This document shows positions 1 to 8,466 of a stretch of DNA of 64,000 bases, in pieces. The stretch is from CAYYUA01 sp964542585 (GTDB lineage Bacteria > Bacteroidota > Bacteroidia > CAILMK01 > CAYYUA01). The stretch covers positions 1 to 64,000 of the forward strand of contig CAZIUI010000004.1 in assembly GCA_964542585.1 (NCBI GenBank). The letters run 5' to 3'. Under the pieces are notes generated by a model, which was given only the letters and a program-made list of their open reading frames with translations, did no database searches and was not told the DNA's origin. Each line of letters begins with the position of its first letter. Position 1 is the first letter of the stretch. The position numbers and the translations under genes are program-made.

Positions 1-761
1 TATTCCCTTTCCTCTGGATACACCTGCTTGTACCGGATGTTGCCGGAATCCGCAAAAACCCCTACCAGGAACCGGGATTCCCCGCCATCGGCCCGGAAGG
101 CACCCTGGACCTTCATCCACCGGCTGGTATCGGCCAGGATACGGTCCCGCGGATTCCTTATTTGAGGGGCAATGGGCTTTTTGAAACGATCGTAATGATC
201 TAATAACTCATATCTACGATTAGTATCTCCACAAAAATTTTGATCAGTAAACCAAACATCCAGGTTACTAACACCGCCTGGAGAACTAGCTCCGTTGGGC
301 CCACTCACGAATTGGTAATTCTCCATAACGCTGACATAAAATGTTAATGCATACCGCCTGTTATTAGTCAATTTTTGTTTTAAATTACCCTGTAACAACT
401 TTCTATCCATATTTTTTATATCAGGATCGTCAAATTCATGGTAAAGAAATTTAAAAATAGACATTCCTATGTAAGCTTTCCCGTCTTTAGGCCACTGGTA
501 GCCACAGATATTATGGGGGATACTATGGGCACTAAAATGATCGTCAATACAAGAATGGTAAGAATAAGTTTCAAAACTCTCGCAATCAGACCACTGGGGA
601 TAAACATAATAAGCCGGAATCTCCTCCATCTCACAAATGGAAGAATCCTGCTCAAAGGAGGGGTTTTGAATAAGGTTTTGGCCCAAACTTGTATGAGTTT
701 GGGCCAAAACCATGGTCAGCACTAAAATGGATAGCAGCAATTCCCTTAGAAGGTAAGTCAT
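1..761 (-). CDS. Partial secreted protein with an N-terminal 'NLIQNPSFE' domain (runs off left edge)
   Basis: The minus strand is open from an ATG at 761 to the window edge, giving about 253 residues and no stop, so the 3' part of the gene lies outside. The start is fixed because the ATGs just upstream (766 and 772) run into TGA at once. Residues 1-28 look like a Sec signal peptide (hydrophobic LLLSILVLTMVLA, then polar residues). The mature part begins with NLIQNPSFEQDSS, the opening of a jelly-roll-like domain common at the start of large Bacteroidota surface or OmpA-type proteins, and continues with YIGMS and YALTFYVSV segments typical of the same domain. The C-terminal half, where an OmpA domain or T9SS tail would be expected, is missing. 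Function unknown; likely exported to the cell surface. Confidence 0.75.
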   Translation of the reverse strand, partial: MTYLLRELLLSILVLTMVLAQTHTSLGQNLIQNPSFEQDSSICEMEEIPAYYVYPQWSDCESFETYSYHSCIDDHFSAHSIPHNICGYQWPKDGKAYIGMSIFKFLYHEFDDPDIKNMDRKLLQGNLKQKLTNNRRYALTFYVSVMENYQFVSGPNGASSPGGVSNLDVWFTDQNFCGDTNRRYELLDHYDRFKKPIAPQIRNPRDRILADTSRWMKVQGAFRADGGESRFLVGVFADSGNIRYKQVYPEERE

Positions 762-776
762 AGCATTAACATTAGA

Positions 777-960
777 CTATTCCTTTACACAGGTAACCGA
801 TTGGTTATAGCTGCCGGATTCTGCGTCAAGCTTCAGGAGGTACTTACCAGCCGATAGGTTACTTATGTCCAGGATTCTGGTGTTCTGCCCTTCTTTTACG
901 CTTATGCGCTTTTGCGTTAGCTGTTTATCCCCGTTAATGCCATCTTAACGTTCAACTAAA
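777..960 (-). pseudogene. Decayed C-terminal tail of a T9SS cargo protein
   Basis: On the minus strand, about 55 codons from just below an in-frame TAA (945-947) down to TAG (777-779) translate to text such as NGDKQLTQKRISV, DISNLSAGKYLLKL and a final SVTCVKE. This is the last two thirds of a type A T9SS C-terminal domain (the sorting tail removed during export). There is no start codon, no signal peptide and no cargo domain upstream. Just before the TAA a neighbouring frame reads LNVKMALTGIN, which could be the continuation after a one-base shift. I read it as the leftover 3' end of a deleted or rearranged secreted-protein gene, 15 bases upstream of the start of the next secreted-protein gene. 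Confidence 0.6.
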
Positions 961-991
961 GGGAATTGTTACAGGAGTAAGCTTAAAACAA

Positions 992-1022
992 TAAAAAAAA
1001 TCAGGATGCCGGCTTACTCCTG
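992..1022 (-). terminator. Probable intrinsic terminator after the lipoprotein gene
   Basis: Read on the minus strand, CAGGA (1022-1018) can pair with TCCTG (1006-1002), and the stem is followed by A and eight Ts (1000-993). The left arm contains the TAA stop of the gene ending at 1014. A second, longer perfect arm pair exists (972-982 with 1012-1022, 11 bp, 29-base loop), so two folds are possible. The short stem plus T tract suits a terminator, although its inner region is poorly paired. Confidence 0.45.
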
Positions 1023-2000
1023 CTGCTCCAGGTACTCCCTCGCATTCTCGAGCTTCTCCCCCAGCTTCTTGACAAAATAGTTGTCCGGATATTGTTCTTT
1101 GAAGTCTTTATGTAACTTTTCAAAAAACGCCATGTCTTTTTGCACCTGGGCTCGTACAGCAATAGCCGGTGCGGCCACTGAGTTGGCGCTCCAGGCCTCT
1201 TTTACCAGGGCCTTCATTTCCCGGAGTTTCTGCCGGTGCCACTTTTTCTGCCGTTTTTTAAGCTTTTCATAAATCCGGGATCGCTTGGAATTGTTGGAAG
1301 TCGAATCAGCTATTTGCCTGAGGCTATCCCCTTTTTGATTGTATTTGTTCAATAGCTTAAAAGATTCAAGCATAAACATGGTCCCCTCGGCACCAGCTCC
1401 TTTAGCAGTGTAATCATCCAGGTCAGAAAAATTGACTTTAATGCGTTGAATCCCTTCCTCTAAAACAACTATAATACGGTCAGAAGGAAACCGTAGCTGA
1501 TAAAGGCCAGGTTGTGGGATTTTTCCTCCAAATTTGAAACGGTCCTGCTTATTGATAGTGGTAGAAGCCAATGCTTTAGTATCACCAGCTATTCCCAGTT
1601 TATCTAGTATTACCTCGCTACGCGCACCACCCTTGACGATCCCTTGAAGAATGAAGCTTAAGCTGTCAGATTGGTTTTTTGCGGTTTTTGCAGAATTTGC
1701 GATACCCTGTTTTTGAGACTTTTCGGAATTTTCTTGATCTTGCCCTTTCTCTGATTTACTGTCGACCTGATCGCCTGTTTTAATATTTTGCTCAGTTTTT
1801 TCGGTAACTTCCTTACGTTGCGTTTGATCGCCATTTGGTTTTGTGGAAGCTGAAGCATTGGTGTTTTCTGTGTTATTAATCGAATCCACCGACTGGTTAC
1901 TGTTTTCCTCTCCGTTTTTGTTTTGCTTAGGCTGCCCGCTGCATGCAAATAGGATGGTGACTATCAAGAACAAGGGGCCAATCGAAAATATACGTTTCAT
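1014..2000 (-). CDS. Lipoprotein with DUF4369-like domain
   Basis: 328 residues. A lipobox L17-F18-A19-C20 follows a hydrophobic signal, so the protein is probably lipid-anchored and faces the periplasm. Residues 21-110 form a low-complexity linker rich in Asn, Ser, Lys, Gln and Glu. From about residue 112 (SLSFILQGIVKGG) a beta-rich domain resembles DUF4369, the domain usually placed before the thioredoxin fold of TlpA-like proteins in Bacteroidota. Here it is followed by a charged helical region and no CxxC thioredoxin domain. The ATG lies 1 base after the gatB stop, so it is almost certainly co-transcribed with alaS and gatB. Role unknown; a redox function is not supported because the catalytic domain is absent. 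Confidence 0.75.
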   Translation of the reverse strand: MKRIFSIGPLFLIVTILFACSGQPKQNKNGEENSNQSVDSINNTENTNASASTKPNGDQTQRKEVTEKTEQNIKTGDQVDSKSEKGQDQENSEKSQKQGIANSAKTAKNQSDSLSFILQGIVKGGARSEVILDKLGIAGDTKALASTTINKQDRFKFGGKIPQPGLYQLRFPSDRIIVVLEEGIQRIKVNFSDLDDYTAKGAGAEGTMFMLESFKLLNKYNQKGDSLRQIADSTSNNSKRSRIYEKLKKRQKKWHRQKLREMKALVKEAWSANSVAAPAIAVRAQVQKDMAFFEKLHKDFKEQYPDNYFVKKLGEKLENAREYLEQQE

Positions 2001-2001
2001 A

Positions 2002-3465
2002 TCAAGCTTCGGCTTTGTTAAGTGCTTTTTCTAGAAGTTGGTTGGTCTTTTTGGGATCCGCTTTACCTTGAGATTTTTTCATGACCTGGCCCATGAAGAA
2101 GCTTTGAAGCCCTGTTTTACCATTTCTGTACTCCTGGACTTTTTGCGGGTTTTCCTGAATAACGTTACTTACCAGATCCATTAGAAAATCGTCATCTCCA
2201 ACCTGTATAAGGTTCAACTCATTGGCCAGGCTTTCAGGATTGTTTTCGGGCTGCTTAATCAGCTCATAAAAAAGGGTATTGGAAGCCATGGAGAAATTCA
2301 ACTTTCCATCCGCTATCAGCTGAATGATCTTGGCGATCTGGGTGCTGCTTAATGGAAAGTCTTCCATATTTACGGCATTCTCATTCAAATAGGAACGGAT
2401 CGGACCGCTCATCCAATTAGCGGCAGCTTTGTAATCCGGTTTTTCAGCTACAATAGCCTCAAAAAATTCTGAAAAGGGTTTTTCACTGGCCAGGAGGTTC
2501 GCATCATAAGGCTTCAGCCCAAATTCCGATTCGTACCGGTGCTGCCGTTCCCGCGGTAATTTTGGCAAGGTTTCCAGCATTTCTTTTATGTAAGCATCTG
2601 TTAAAGCAAAAGGCGGAATGTCCGGCTCGGGGAAATACCGGTAATCATCAGCCATCTCTTTGGTTCGCATTTCAAAGGTTTGACCCTCAACAGGATCAAA
2701 ACCAAGGGTAGCCTGATCCACTTCGTGTCCATTTTCAAGCACATCTACCTGCCGTTTAAACTCATAATCAAGGGCTTTCTGCACGTTCCGGAAACTGTTC
2801 AAGTTCTTGATCTCCACCTTAGTACCAAAAAGGCTTGCATCTTTTTTCATGACCGAGATGTTTACGTCACACCGAAGGCTGCCTTCTTCCATGTTGCCAT
2901 CGCAGATTTCCAAATAGCGCACGATCTTGCGGATCTCTACCAGGTAGTTGTAGGCCTCTTCCGGATAACTGATATCTGGCTTGCTAACCGTTTCCAGGAG
3001 AGGAACGCCGGCCCGGTTCAGGTCTACCAAGGAATAAAAGGGATCCAGATCATGGATGCTCTTTCCCGAATCCTCTTCCAGGATGATTTTTTCAATCCCA
3101 ACTTTTTTATTGCTGCCATCAGCACCTTGAATAACCAAATGGCCATCCGTACATAGGGGAGTGGTGTATTCTGTAATCTGGTAACCTTTAGGCAGATCAG
3201 GGTAGAAGTAGTTTTTGCGGGCAAAATGGCTGTTGCGATGGATGGTTGATTGCGTAGCCAATCCCAACCGGATTGCATTCTCTAAGGCTCCTTGGTTAGG
3301 TTTCGGCAAAGTGCCCGGATGGCCCATGGATATGGGCGTTACCTGTGTATTGGGTTCTGACCCGTATTCGTAATGTTCAGGGGAAAACTGCTTGCTTTCA
3401 TTAAGTAGTTGCGCATGCACTTCCAGACCTATTACAGCCTTGTATTCATCGTAGATCGTTGTCAT
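2002..3465 (-). CDS. gatB: Asp/Glu-tRNA(Asn/Gln) amidotransferase subunit B
   Basis: 487 residues, normal GatB length. GatB is the kinase/transamidase subunit of GatCAB, which converts Glu-tRNA(Gln) or Asp-tRNA(Asn) to the amidated form. The opening VIGLEVHAQLL, then HPGTLPKPN and RKNYFYPDLPKGYQIT, are diagnostic, as are DLNRAGVPLLE and EGSLRCDVNIS in the kinase-like domain and the helical tail domain ending FFMGQVMKKSQGKADP. The zinc-type cysteines found in many GatB proteins around residues 25-45 are absent: the segment reads SKQFSPEHYEYGSEPNT. It lies between alaS (47 bases upstream) and the lipoprotein gene (1 base downstream). gatA and gatC are not in this window. Confidence 0.95.
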   Translation of the reverse strand: MTTIYDEYKAVIGLEVHAQLLNESKQFSPEHYEYGSEPNTQVTPISMGHPGTLPKPNQGALENAIRLGLATQSTIHRNSHFARKNYFYPDLPKGYQITEYTTPLCTDGHLVIQGADGSNKKVGIEKIILEEDSGKSIHDLDPFYSLVDLNRAGVPLLETVSKPDISYPEEAYNYLVEIRKIVRYLEICDGNMEEGSLRCDVNISVMKKDASLFGTKVEIKNLNSFRNVQKALDYEFKRQVDVLENGHEVDQATLGFDPVEGQTFEMRTKEMADDYRYFPEPDIPPFALTDAYIKEMLETLPKLPRERQHRYESEFGLKPYDANLLASEKPFSEFFEAIVAEKPDYKAAANWMSGPIRSYLNENAVNMEDFPLSSTQIAKIIQLIADGKLNFSMASNTLFYELIKQPENNPESLANELNLIQVGDDDFLMDLVSNVIQENPQKVQEYRNGKTGLQSFFMGQVMKKSQGKADPKKTNQLLEKALNKAEA

Positions 3466-3512
3466 AATTCATTCCTTATGGTTTATACCATCTTAACAAA
3501 GCTAAGTAACCG

Positions 3513-6155
3513 CTAGTGTTCGGTAAAAGTTTGCAATGCTTCTTGCAGGGTTGACTGCCCCTCTTTTAGCGCAATGGCTAAGCCTTCCGGTTGCTTACCG
3601 CCGGCATTGGCAAAATGGGGTTTGCCGCCTCCACCGCCCTGGATATGCTCAGCTAGCGGCCTTATCATCTGGCTAGCGTCCCAGCCGTTTTCTGTTAATG
3701 CTTTTGGTAGAGCTAACCAAAGACTGGCCTTACCTTCTAAGTGAGCACCCAATAGAACGACAGCATATGGGGCTTTATGCTGAATTGCAGTCGTCAGATC
3801 CTTGCCCATGTCCTTGTTGGGAAGGAAAACTTCCTCACATATCATGGGGTACCCGGCTTCCGTGTTTGATGCTTTTGCTAACAATTCATCCCTTTTTTGC
3901 TGGATCTGCGCCTGCTCGTATTGCTCAATGGTCTTTTGCAAGGCTTTATTTTGATCTTGTAGTTTATGAACCTGCTGAACCGGATCCTTGGGATTATTAA
4001 GCATACCATTGATCGCCTGTAGCTGATCCAGGCGGTGATCGATATACTGCTCAGCCGTAGGGCCTGTAACGGCTTCTATCCGCCGGATTCCGGCAGCTAC
4101 GGCCGTTTCGGTCGTGATCTTCAGCTGGCCGATAGCGCCTGTGCGCTGCACGTGCGTACCGCCACATAGCTCACGCGAAAACTGAGGGTCAAACGTGACC
4201 ATCCGAACGTAATCTCCGTACTTCTCGCCAAACAAAGCGGTCGCGCCCTGATTCAGGGCTTCCTGGATCGGGATACTGCGCTGCTCTTCCAGTGGAATAT
4301 CCTCTCTGACTTTTTCATTTACGCGCTCCTCGATCTGCCGTAGTTGGTCTGGCTCTACCTTGGCGTAATGGGAAAAGTCAAACCGTAGGTAGTCCGATCG
4401 GACCAGCGAGCCTTTTTGATCAACATGGCTCCCCAGGATCTCCTGTAACGCAGCATGCAGAAGATGGGTAGCTGTGTGATTACGCGCTGTAAGTCCCCGT
4501 TTTGGCTGATCTACCACTGCTTCTAATTGAGCTTCAAGGTTAGCTGGAAGCTTATCAGTGGTATGGATGATCAAATTGTGCTCTTGCTGGGTATCATTTA
4601 CCCGTATTTGTTGATTTCCAGCTTTCAAATACCCCGTATCTCCAACTTGCCCGCCACTTTCAGGGTAAAATGGAGTTTGATCAAGGACTAATTGGTAAAA
4701 TACTTTTTTCCTGGTCTCCACTTTCCGATAGCAGAGTAGCTGTACCGTTGCAGTTAAATAATCGTACCCGATGAACTTTGACTGCTCACCTTCCCGTACA
4801 ATTTGCCAATCATGAACCGTTTTTTCCTGTGCTTTTTTAGAGCGCTGTTGCTGACGTTTAAGGCCTTCCTGGAAACCTTCCTCATCCACTTTTAATCCTT
4901 TCTCCTCTGCCATTAGGCGCGTGAGGTCTAGGGGAAAACCATAGGTATCGTAAAGCTCAAAGGCAAATTCGCCATGAATAATATTATCCGTTAGCTTGGC
5001 TACTTGTTGTTCAAATAGCTTGGTGCCTACAGCTAGCGTGCGCAGGAACGATTGTTCTTCTTCATGTACGACACGCTGGATGAAATCCTCTTGTTGCTTA
5101 ACCTCTGGAAATACCCCGTCAAATTGCTCAGAAAGAAGGGGGACGAGCTTGTAGAGGAAAGGTTGATCAGCACCCAGGAACTGAAAACCGTAACGAACCG
5201 CCCTTCTCAAGATCCGGCGGATAACGTACCCTGCTCCGGTATTGCCCGGTAATTGTCCATCTCCGATTGTGAAGGTGATGGCGCGACTATGATCAGCCAC
5301 AACCCGTAAAGCGACATCAGTAGCCCGGTTTTCGCCATACTTGACCTTAAATGCCTGGCTCACATGACGGATGAGGGGTTGAAAAACATCCGTATCGTAG
5401 TTGGAGCCCTTATTTTGCAGGATAGCGGCTAAACGCTCTAAGCCCAGTCCGGTATCAATATGTTTTTTAGGTAAGGGCGATAAGCTCCCATCCTGGTAGC
5501 GGTTAAATTCAATGAAAACCAAATTCCAAAGCTCAACAACCTCAGGGTGGTCTTGATTGACGAGTTCTCTGGCATCTTTTTGCTGTCGGGCATGCTCCGC
5601 CCGGAAATCAATATGGATTTCAGAACTGGGCCCGCACGGGCCGGCATCACCCATTTCCCAGAAGTTTTCTTCCTTGCCAAAGGAGAGGATCCGTTCCTCC
5701 GGAACAAGTTGTTTCCATACATCATAAGCCTCTTGATCCATTGGTAAGCCTTGTTCCTCATCGCCTTCAAAAACGGTCACATAAAGCCGGTCTTTATCAA
5801 GGCCATAGCCTTCCGTCAAAAGCTCCCAGGCATAGTGAATAGCCGATTCCTTAAAATAATCCCCGAATGACCAATTACCCAGCATTTCGAACATGGTATG
5901 GTGATAGGTGTCATGGCCCACTTCTTCCAGGTCATTGTGCTTCCCGGATACCCGCAGGCATTTCTGGGTATCCGCTACCCGCGGATGGGGCGCCTGTTCC
6001 TGTTCCAGAAAAATGTCTTTGAACTGGTTCATACCCGCATTCGTGAACATCAGGGTTGGGTCGTTCTTAACAACGATCGGGGCTGATGATACCAATTTAT
6101 GGTCACGCTCTTTGAAGAAATCAAAAAACTTCTGACGGATTGCTGCTACTTCCAT
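3513..6155 (-). CDS. alaS: Alanyl-tRNA synthetase
   Basis: 880 residues, full length for AlaRS, which charges tRNA-Ala in the cytoplasm and edits mischarged Ser and Gly. The class II catalytic domain opens the protein (DPTLMFTNAGMNQFKD, then GPCGPSSEIH). The editing domain carries HTATH near residue 560 and CGGTH near residue 660, the four metal ligands. The C-Ala domain ends the protein with GGGGGKPHFANAGG. ATG at 6155. It heads a three-gene run with gatB and the lipoprotein. In many Bacteroidota alaS is adjacent to the M23 peptidase and MerR pair; here that pair is at 59.2-60.6 kb instead. Confidence 0.97.
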   Translation of the reverse strand: MEVAAIRQKFFDFFKERDHKLVSSAPIVVKNDPTLMFTNAGMNQFKDIFLEQEQAPHPRVADTQKCLRVSGKHNDLEEVGHDTYHHTMFEMLGNWSFGDYFKESAIHYAWELLTEGYGLDKDRLYVTVFEGDEEQGLPMDQEAYDVWKQLVPEERILSFGKEENFWEMGDAGPCGPSSEIHIDFRAEHARQQKDARELVNQDHPEVVELWNLVFIEFNRYQDGSLSPLPKKHIDTGLGLERLAAILQNKGSNYDTDVFQPLIRHVSQAFKVKYGENRATDVALRVVADHSRAITFTIGDGQLPGNTGAGYVIRRILRRAVRYGFQFLGADQPFLYKLVPLLSEQFDGVFPEVKQQEDFIQRVVHEEEQSFLRTLAVGTKLFEQQVAKLTDNIIHGEFAFELYDTYGFPLDLTRLMAEEKGLKVDEEGFQEGLKRQQQRSKKAQEKTVHDWQIVREGEQSKFIGYDYLTATVQLLCYRKVETRKKVFYQLVLDQTPFYPESGGQVGDTGYLKAGNQQIRVNDTQQEHNLIIHTTDKLPANLEAQLEAVVDQPKRGLTARNHTATHLLHAALQEILGSHVDQKGSLVRSDYLRFDFSHYAKVEPDQLRQIEERVNEKVREDIPLEEQRSIPIQEALNQGATALFGEKYGDYVRMVTFDPQFSRELCGGTHVQRTGAIGQLKITTETAVAAGIRRIEAVTGPTAEQYIDHRLDQLQAINGMLNNPKDPVQQVHKLQDQNKALQKTIEQYEQAQIQQKRDELLAKASNTEAGYPMICEEVFLPNKDMGKDLTTAIQHKAPYAVVLLGAHLEGKASLWLALPKALTENGWDASQMIRPLAEHIQGGGGGKPHFANAGGKQPEGLAIALKEGQSTLQEALQTFTEH

Positions 6156-6246
6156 GGTTTAGTTAGGGGTTGTTTTGAAACCGTTTACAGCAAATTTCGG
6201 AAAAATCCATGGGGGCATGAGCGCCCATGATAAGATAAAAAGGTGA

Positions 6247-7146
6247 TCAGGAGCGGGGATGAAACTCCTGGATAACACTTTGCAAATAACTTTGGTCAAG
6301 GTGGGTATAGATCTCAGTAGTTTGAATGCTGGCATGCCCTAGCATTTGCTGTACTGCCGGAAGATCGGCTCCACCTTCTACCAGATGGGTAGCAAAAGAG
6401 TGCCGCAAGGTGTGAGGACTCACTTTCTGCTCAATGCCGGCTTTAGCGGCTGCCTGCTTCACAATGTTAAAAACCATAACCCGTGAAAGGGCTCTTCCGC
6501 GCCTGTTCAGGAAAATAACATCCTCATACCCCGGCTGTATCTCCTGGTGACTCCTGATTTCCTGCAAATACGTCTGCAGCTGTCGCATAGCTGGACGCCC
6601 AATCGGTACCAATCGTTCTTTACTGCCCTTTCCTATCACCACCAGTACTTCTTCATCAGGGTGAAAAGCTGAGCATTGCAAGTTTATCACTTCCGATACC
6701 CGAACGCCAGTGCTGTAGAGGACTTCTAAAAGGGTGCGGTCCCGCTCGCCCTGGGGATGGGTGCGGTCAATGGCTGATAAAAGCTGATTGACCTCTTCTA
6801 CGCTTAGGACATCTGGTAAATAATTACGCTGTATTGGACGGGAAAGGTAGGATGTGGGATCTTCAGCAACCAGATCCTCTTGTAACAGGTACTGAAAAAA
6901 GCTGCGCAAACTTGCTAAAATCCGGGCTTGGGTGCGTTCACTCAAGCCCAGGTCGTACAAGTAGGCTAAAAAGGATTGAAGCTTATCCTGGCTGATGTTC
7001 TCAGGGTTCTCGGGCGGATTTTGCTCTTGCTTGAGGAAGTATAGCAATTGCTTAACATCCCGCGTATAAGCTTCTACGGAATGCTCAGCCAGCCCTTTTT
7101 CTAGCTGAAGGTAACTTTGATATTGGCGTAACATCGGATGCGCCAT
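6247..7146 (-). CDS. xerD: Site-specific tyrosine recombinase XerD
   Basis: 299 residues, the usual size for Xer recombinases. It resolves chromosome dimers at dif by strand exchange, with XerC or alone. An N-terminal SAM-like core-binding domain (about 1-105) precedes the catalytic domain. All six active-site residues align: R149 (STGVRVSE), K173 (GKGSKER), H245 and R248 (HTLRHSFATH), H271 (LGHASIQTT) and the nucleophile Y280. Spacing matches E. coli XerD (R148, K172, H244, R247, H270, Y279), which favours XerD over an integrase. The ATG is 6 bases after the lysA stop. No phage or integron genes are nearby, so this is the housekeeping enzyme. Met5 is an alternative start. Confidence 0.92.
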   Translation of the reverse strand: MAHPMLRQYQSYLQLEKGLAEHSVEAYTRDVKQLLYFLKQEQNPPENPENISQDKLQSFLAYLYDLGLSERTQARILASLRSFFQYLLQEDLVAEDPTSYLSRPIQRNYLPDVLSVEEVNQLLSAIDRTHPQGERDRTLLEVLYSTGVRVSEVINLQCSAFHPDEEVLVVIGKGSKERLVPIGRPAMRQLQTYLQEIRSHQEIQPGYEDVIFLNRRGRALSRVMVFNIVKQAAAKAGIEQKVSPHTLRHSFATHLVEGGADLPAVQQMLGHASIQTTEIYTHLDQSYLQSVIQEFHPRS

Positions 7147-7152
7147 AGCGCA

Positions 7153-8433
7153 TCATGTTTTAGAAGCTGCAGGAGTTTCCACCTTATCGCTTTCATTTTG
7201 AAAAGCAGGCTGCAAGACCTGGTTAGCCACCAGGTTTTGAAAATCCTCCCTTTGACGAATTAGATAGGGATTTCCCTCATGAACCATAACTTCAGCGGGG
7301 CGATAACGCGCATTGAAATTGGATGCCATGCTAAAACCGTAAGCCCCGGCATTGTAGAAGGCCAGGATATCACCTTCCCGAACCTCGGTGAGTTTTCGGT
7401 CTACGCCAAAAGTGTCTGTTTCGCAGATGTTGCCAACAACCGTGTAAACCCGGTTTTTACCCGTAGGGTGGGTAGCGTTTACGATATGATGATAGGAATC
7501 GTAAAACATGGGGCGGATAAGATGGTTAAGTCCGGAATCCAGCCCTGCAAAAACATTGGCTACTGTTTGCTTAATGACGTTGACCCGGGACAGGAAGTAC
7601 CCGGCTTCACTAACGAGGAATTTTCCGGGTTCAAACCAAAGCTGTAGGTCTTTACCGTATTCCTGGCAGAAATTATTGAAGCGTTCACTAACCTGCTGCC
7701 CAAGTTCTTCAATATCTGTAACCACATCTCCTTCTTTGTAGGCTACTTTGAACCCGGACCCAAAATCAATGTATTTGAGGTCTTTGAATTCCCGGGCTGT
7801 ATCTAGTAAAACTTCCAGTGCATTCAGGAATACATTGGTATCCAGAATATCGGAGCCAGTATGCATGTGTACGCCTTCCACGCGGATATTGTTGGCTTTC
7901 ACCACACGCAACACATGACGTAGCTGGTGAATGGAGATCCCAAATTTAGAGTCAATGTGGCCGGTCTGGATTTGGTGATGGCCCCCACCAATAAGGTGCG
8001 GATTGATCCGCAGGCAAACAGGATAACTATTCCCGTAAGCATGGCCAAATTGTTCTAGTATAGAAATGTTATCAATATTGATATGTACGCCTGCTTCAAT
8101 ACCAGCTTGGATTTCCTGGATACTTACACAGTTGGGGGTGAATAATATTTGATCAGGCTTAAAACCAGCTTCTAATCCGAGGTAAACTTCTTGAATGCTC
8201 ACCGTATCCAAGCCTGCACCTTGCTGTCGTAGCCAGCTAAGGATGTTGAGGTTAGCATTAGCTTTACAAGCATACATGATCCTATGTTGGGTATCGCTGA
8301 AAGCACTTGACAACCTTGTAAATTGATCACGTATGGTAGATGCATCGTAAACATACAAGGGTGTACCATAGGCCCTTGCTAAATCCGCGACCGGAACCTC
8401 TCCAATACAGTATTGCCCGCCTGCTGTGTCCAT
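7153..8433 (-). CDS. lysA: Diaminopimelate decarboxylase
   Basis: 426 residues. PLP-dependent fold-type III decarboxylase that converts meso-diaminopimelate to L-lysine, the last step of lysine synthesis. The Schiff-base lysine is K57 in MYACKANAN. HTGSD (phosphate/PLP contact), the CETDTFG segment (the CESGD-type motif of the dimer-related active site) and AYGFSMASNFNARYRPAEV follow. A 16-residue polar tail after the conserved core appears to be a lineage extension. It sits between the antiporter gene (33 bases upstream) and xerD (6 bases downstream), all on the minus strand. dapA, an earlier gene of the pathway, is far away at 57.7 kb. Confidence 0.95.
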   Translation of the reverse strand: MDTAGGQYCIGEVPVADLARAYGTPLYVYDASTIRDQFTRLSSAFSDTQHRIMYACKANANLNILSWLRQQGAGLDTVSIQEVYLGLEAGFKPDQILFTPNCVSIQEIQAGIEAGVHINIDNISILEQFGHAYGNSYPVCLRINPHLIGGGHHQIQTGHIDSKFGISIHQLRHVLRVVKANNIRVEGVHMHTGSDILDTNVFLNALEVLLDTAREFKDLKYIDFGSGFKVAYKEGDVVTDIEELGQQVSERFNNFCQEYGKDLQLWFEPGKFLVSEAGYFLSRVNVIKQTVANVFAGLDSGLNHLIRPMFYDSYHHIVNATHPTGKNRVYTVVGNICETDTFGVDRKLTEVREGDILAFYNAGAYGFSMASNFNARYRPAEVMVHEGNPYLIRQREDFQNLVANQVLQPAFQNESDKVETPAASKT

Positions 8434-8466
8434 TCTACATATTTTTTACGAAAGTACAATAATTCC

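Noticed and set aside
467..655. Minus-strand 62-codon frame at the left edge
   Set aside because: It lies in another frame within the partial secreted-protein gene and looks hydrophobic only by chance.
438..725. Plus-strand frame of 95 codons at the left edge
   Set aside because: It is antisense to the partial secreted-protein gene, whose minus-strand frame has a signal peptide and a recognisable domain.
2680..3156. 158-codon plus-strand frame inside gatB
   Set aside because: Antisense shadow of gatB without domain or promoter.
6247..7146. Tyrosine recombinase as a mobile-element integrase
   Set aside because: Length and catalytic spacing match XerD, and no phage, att or cargo genes are present.
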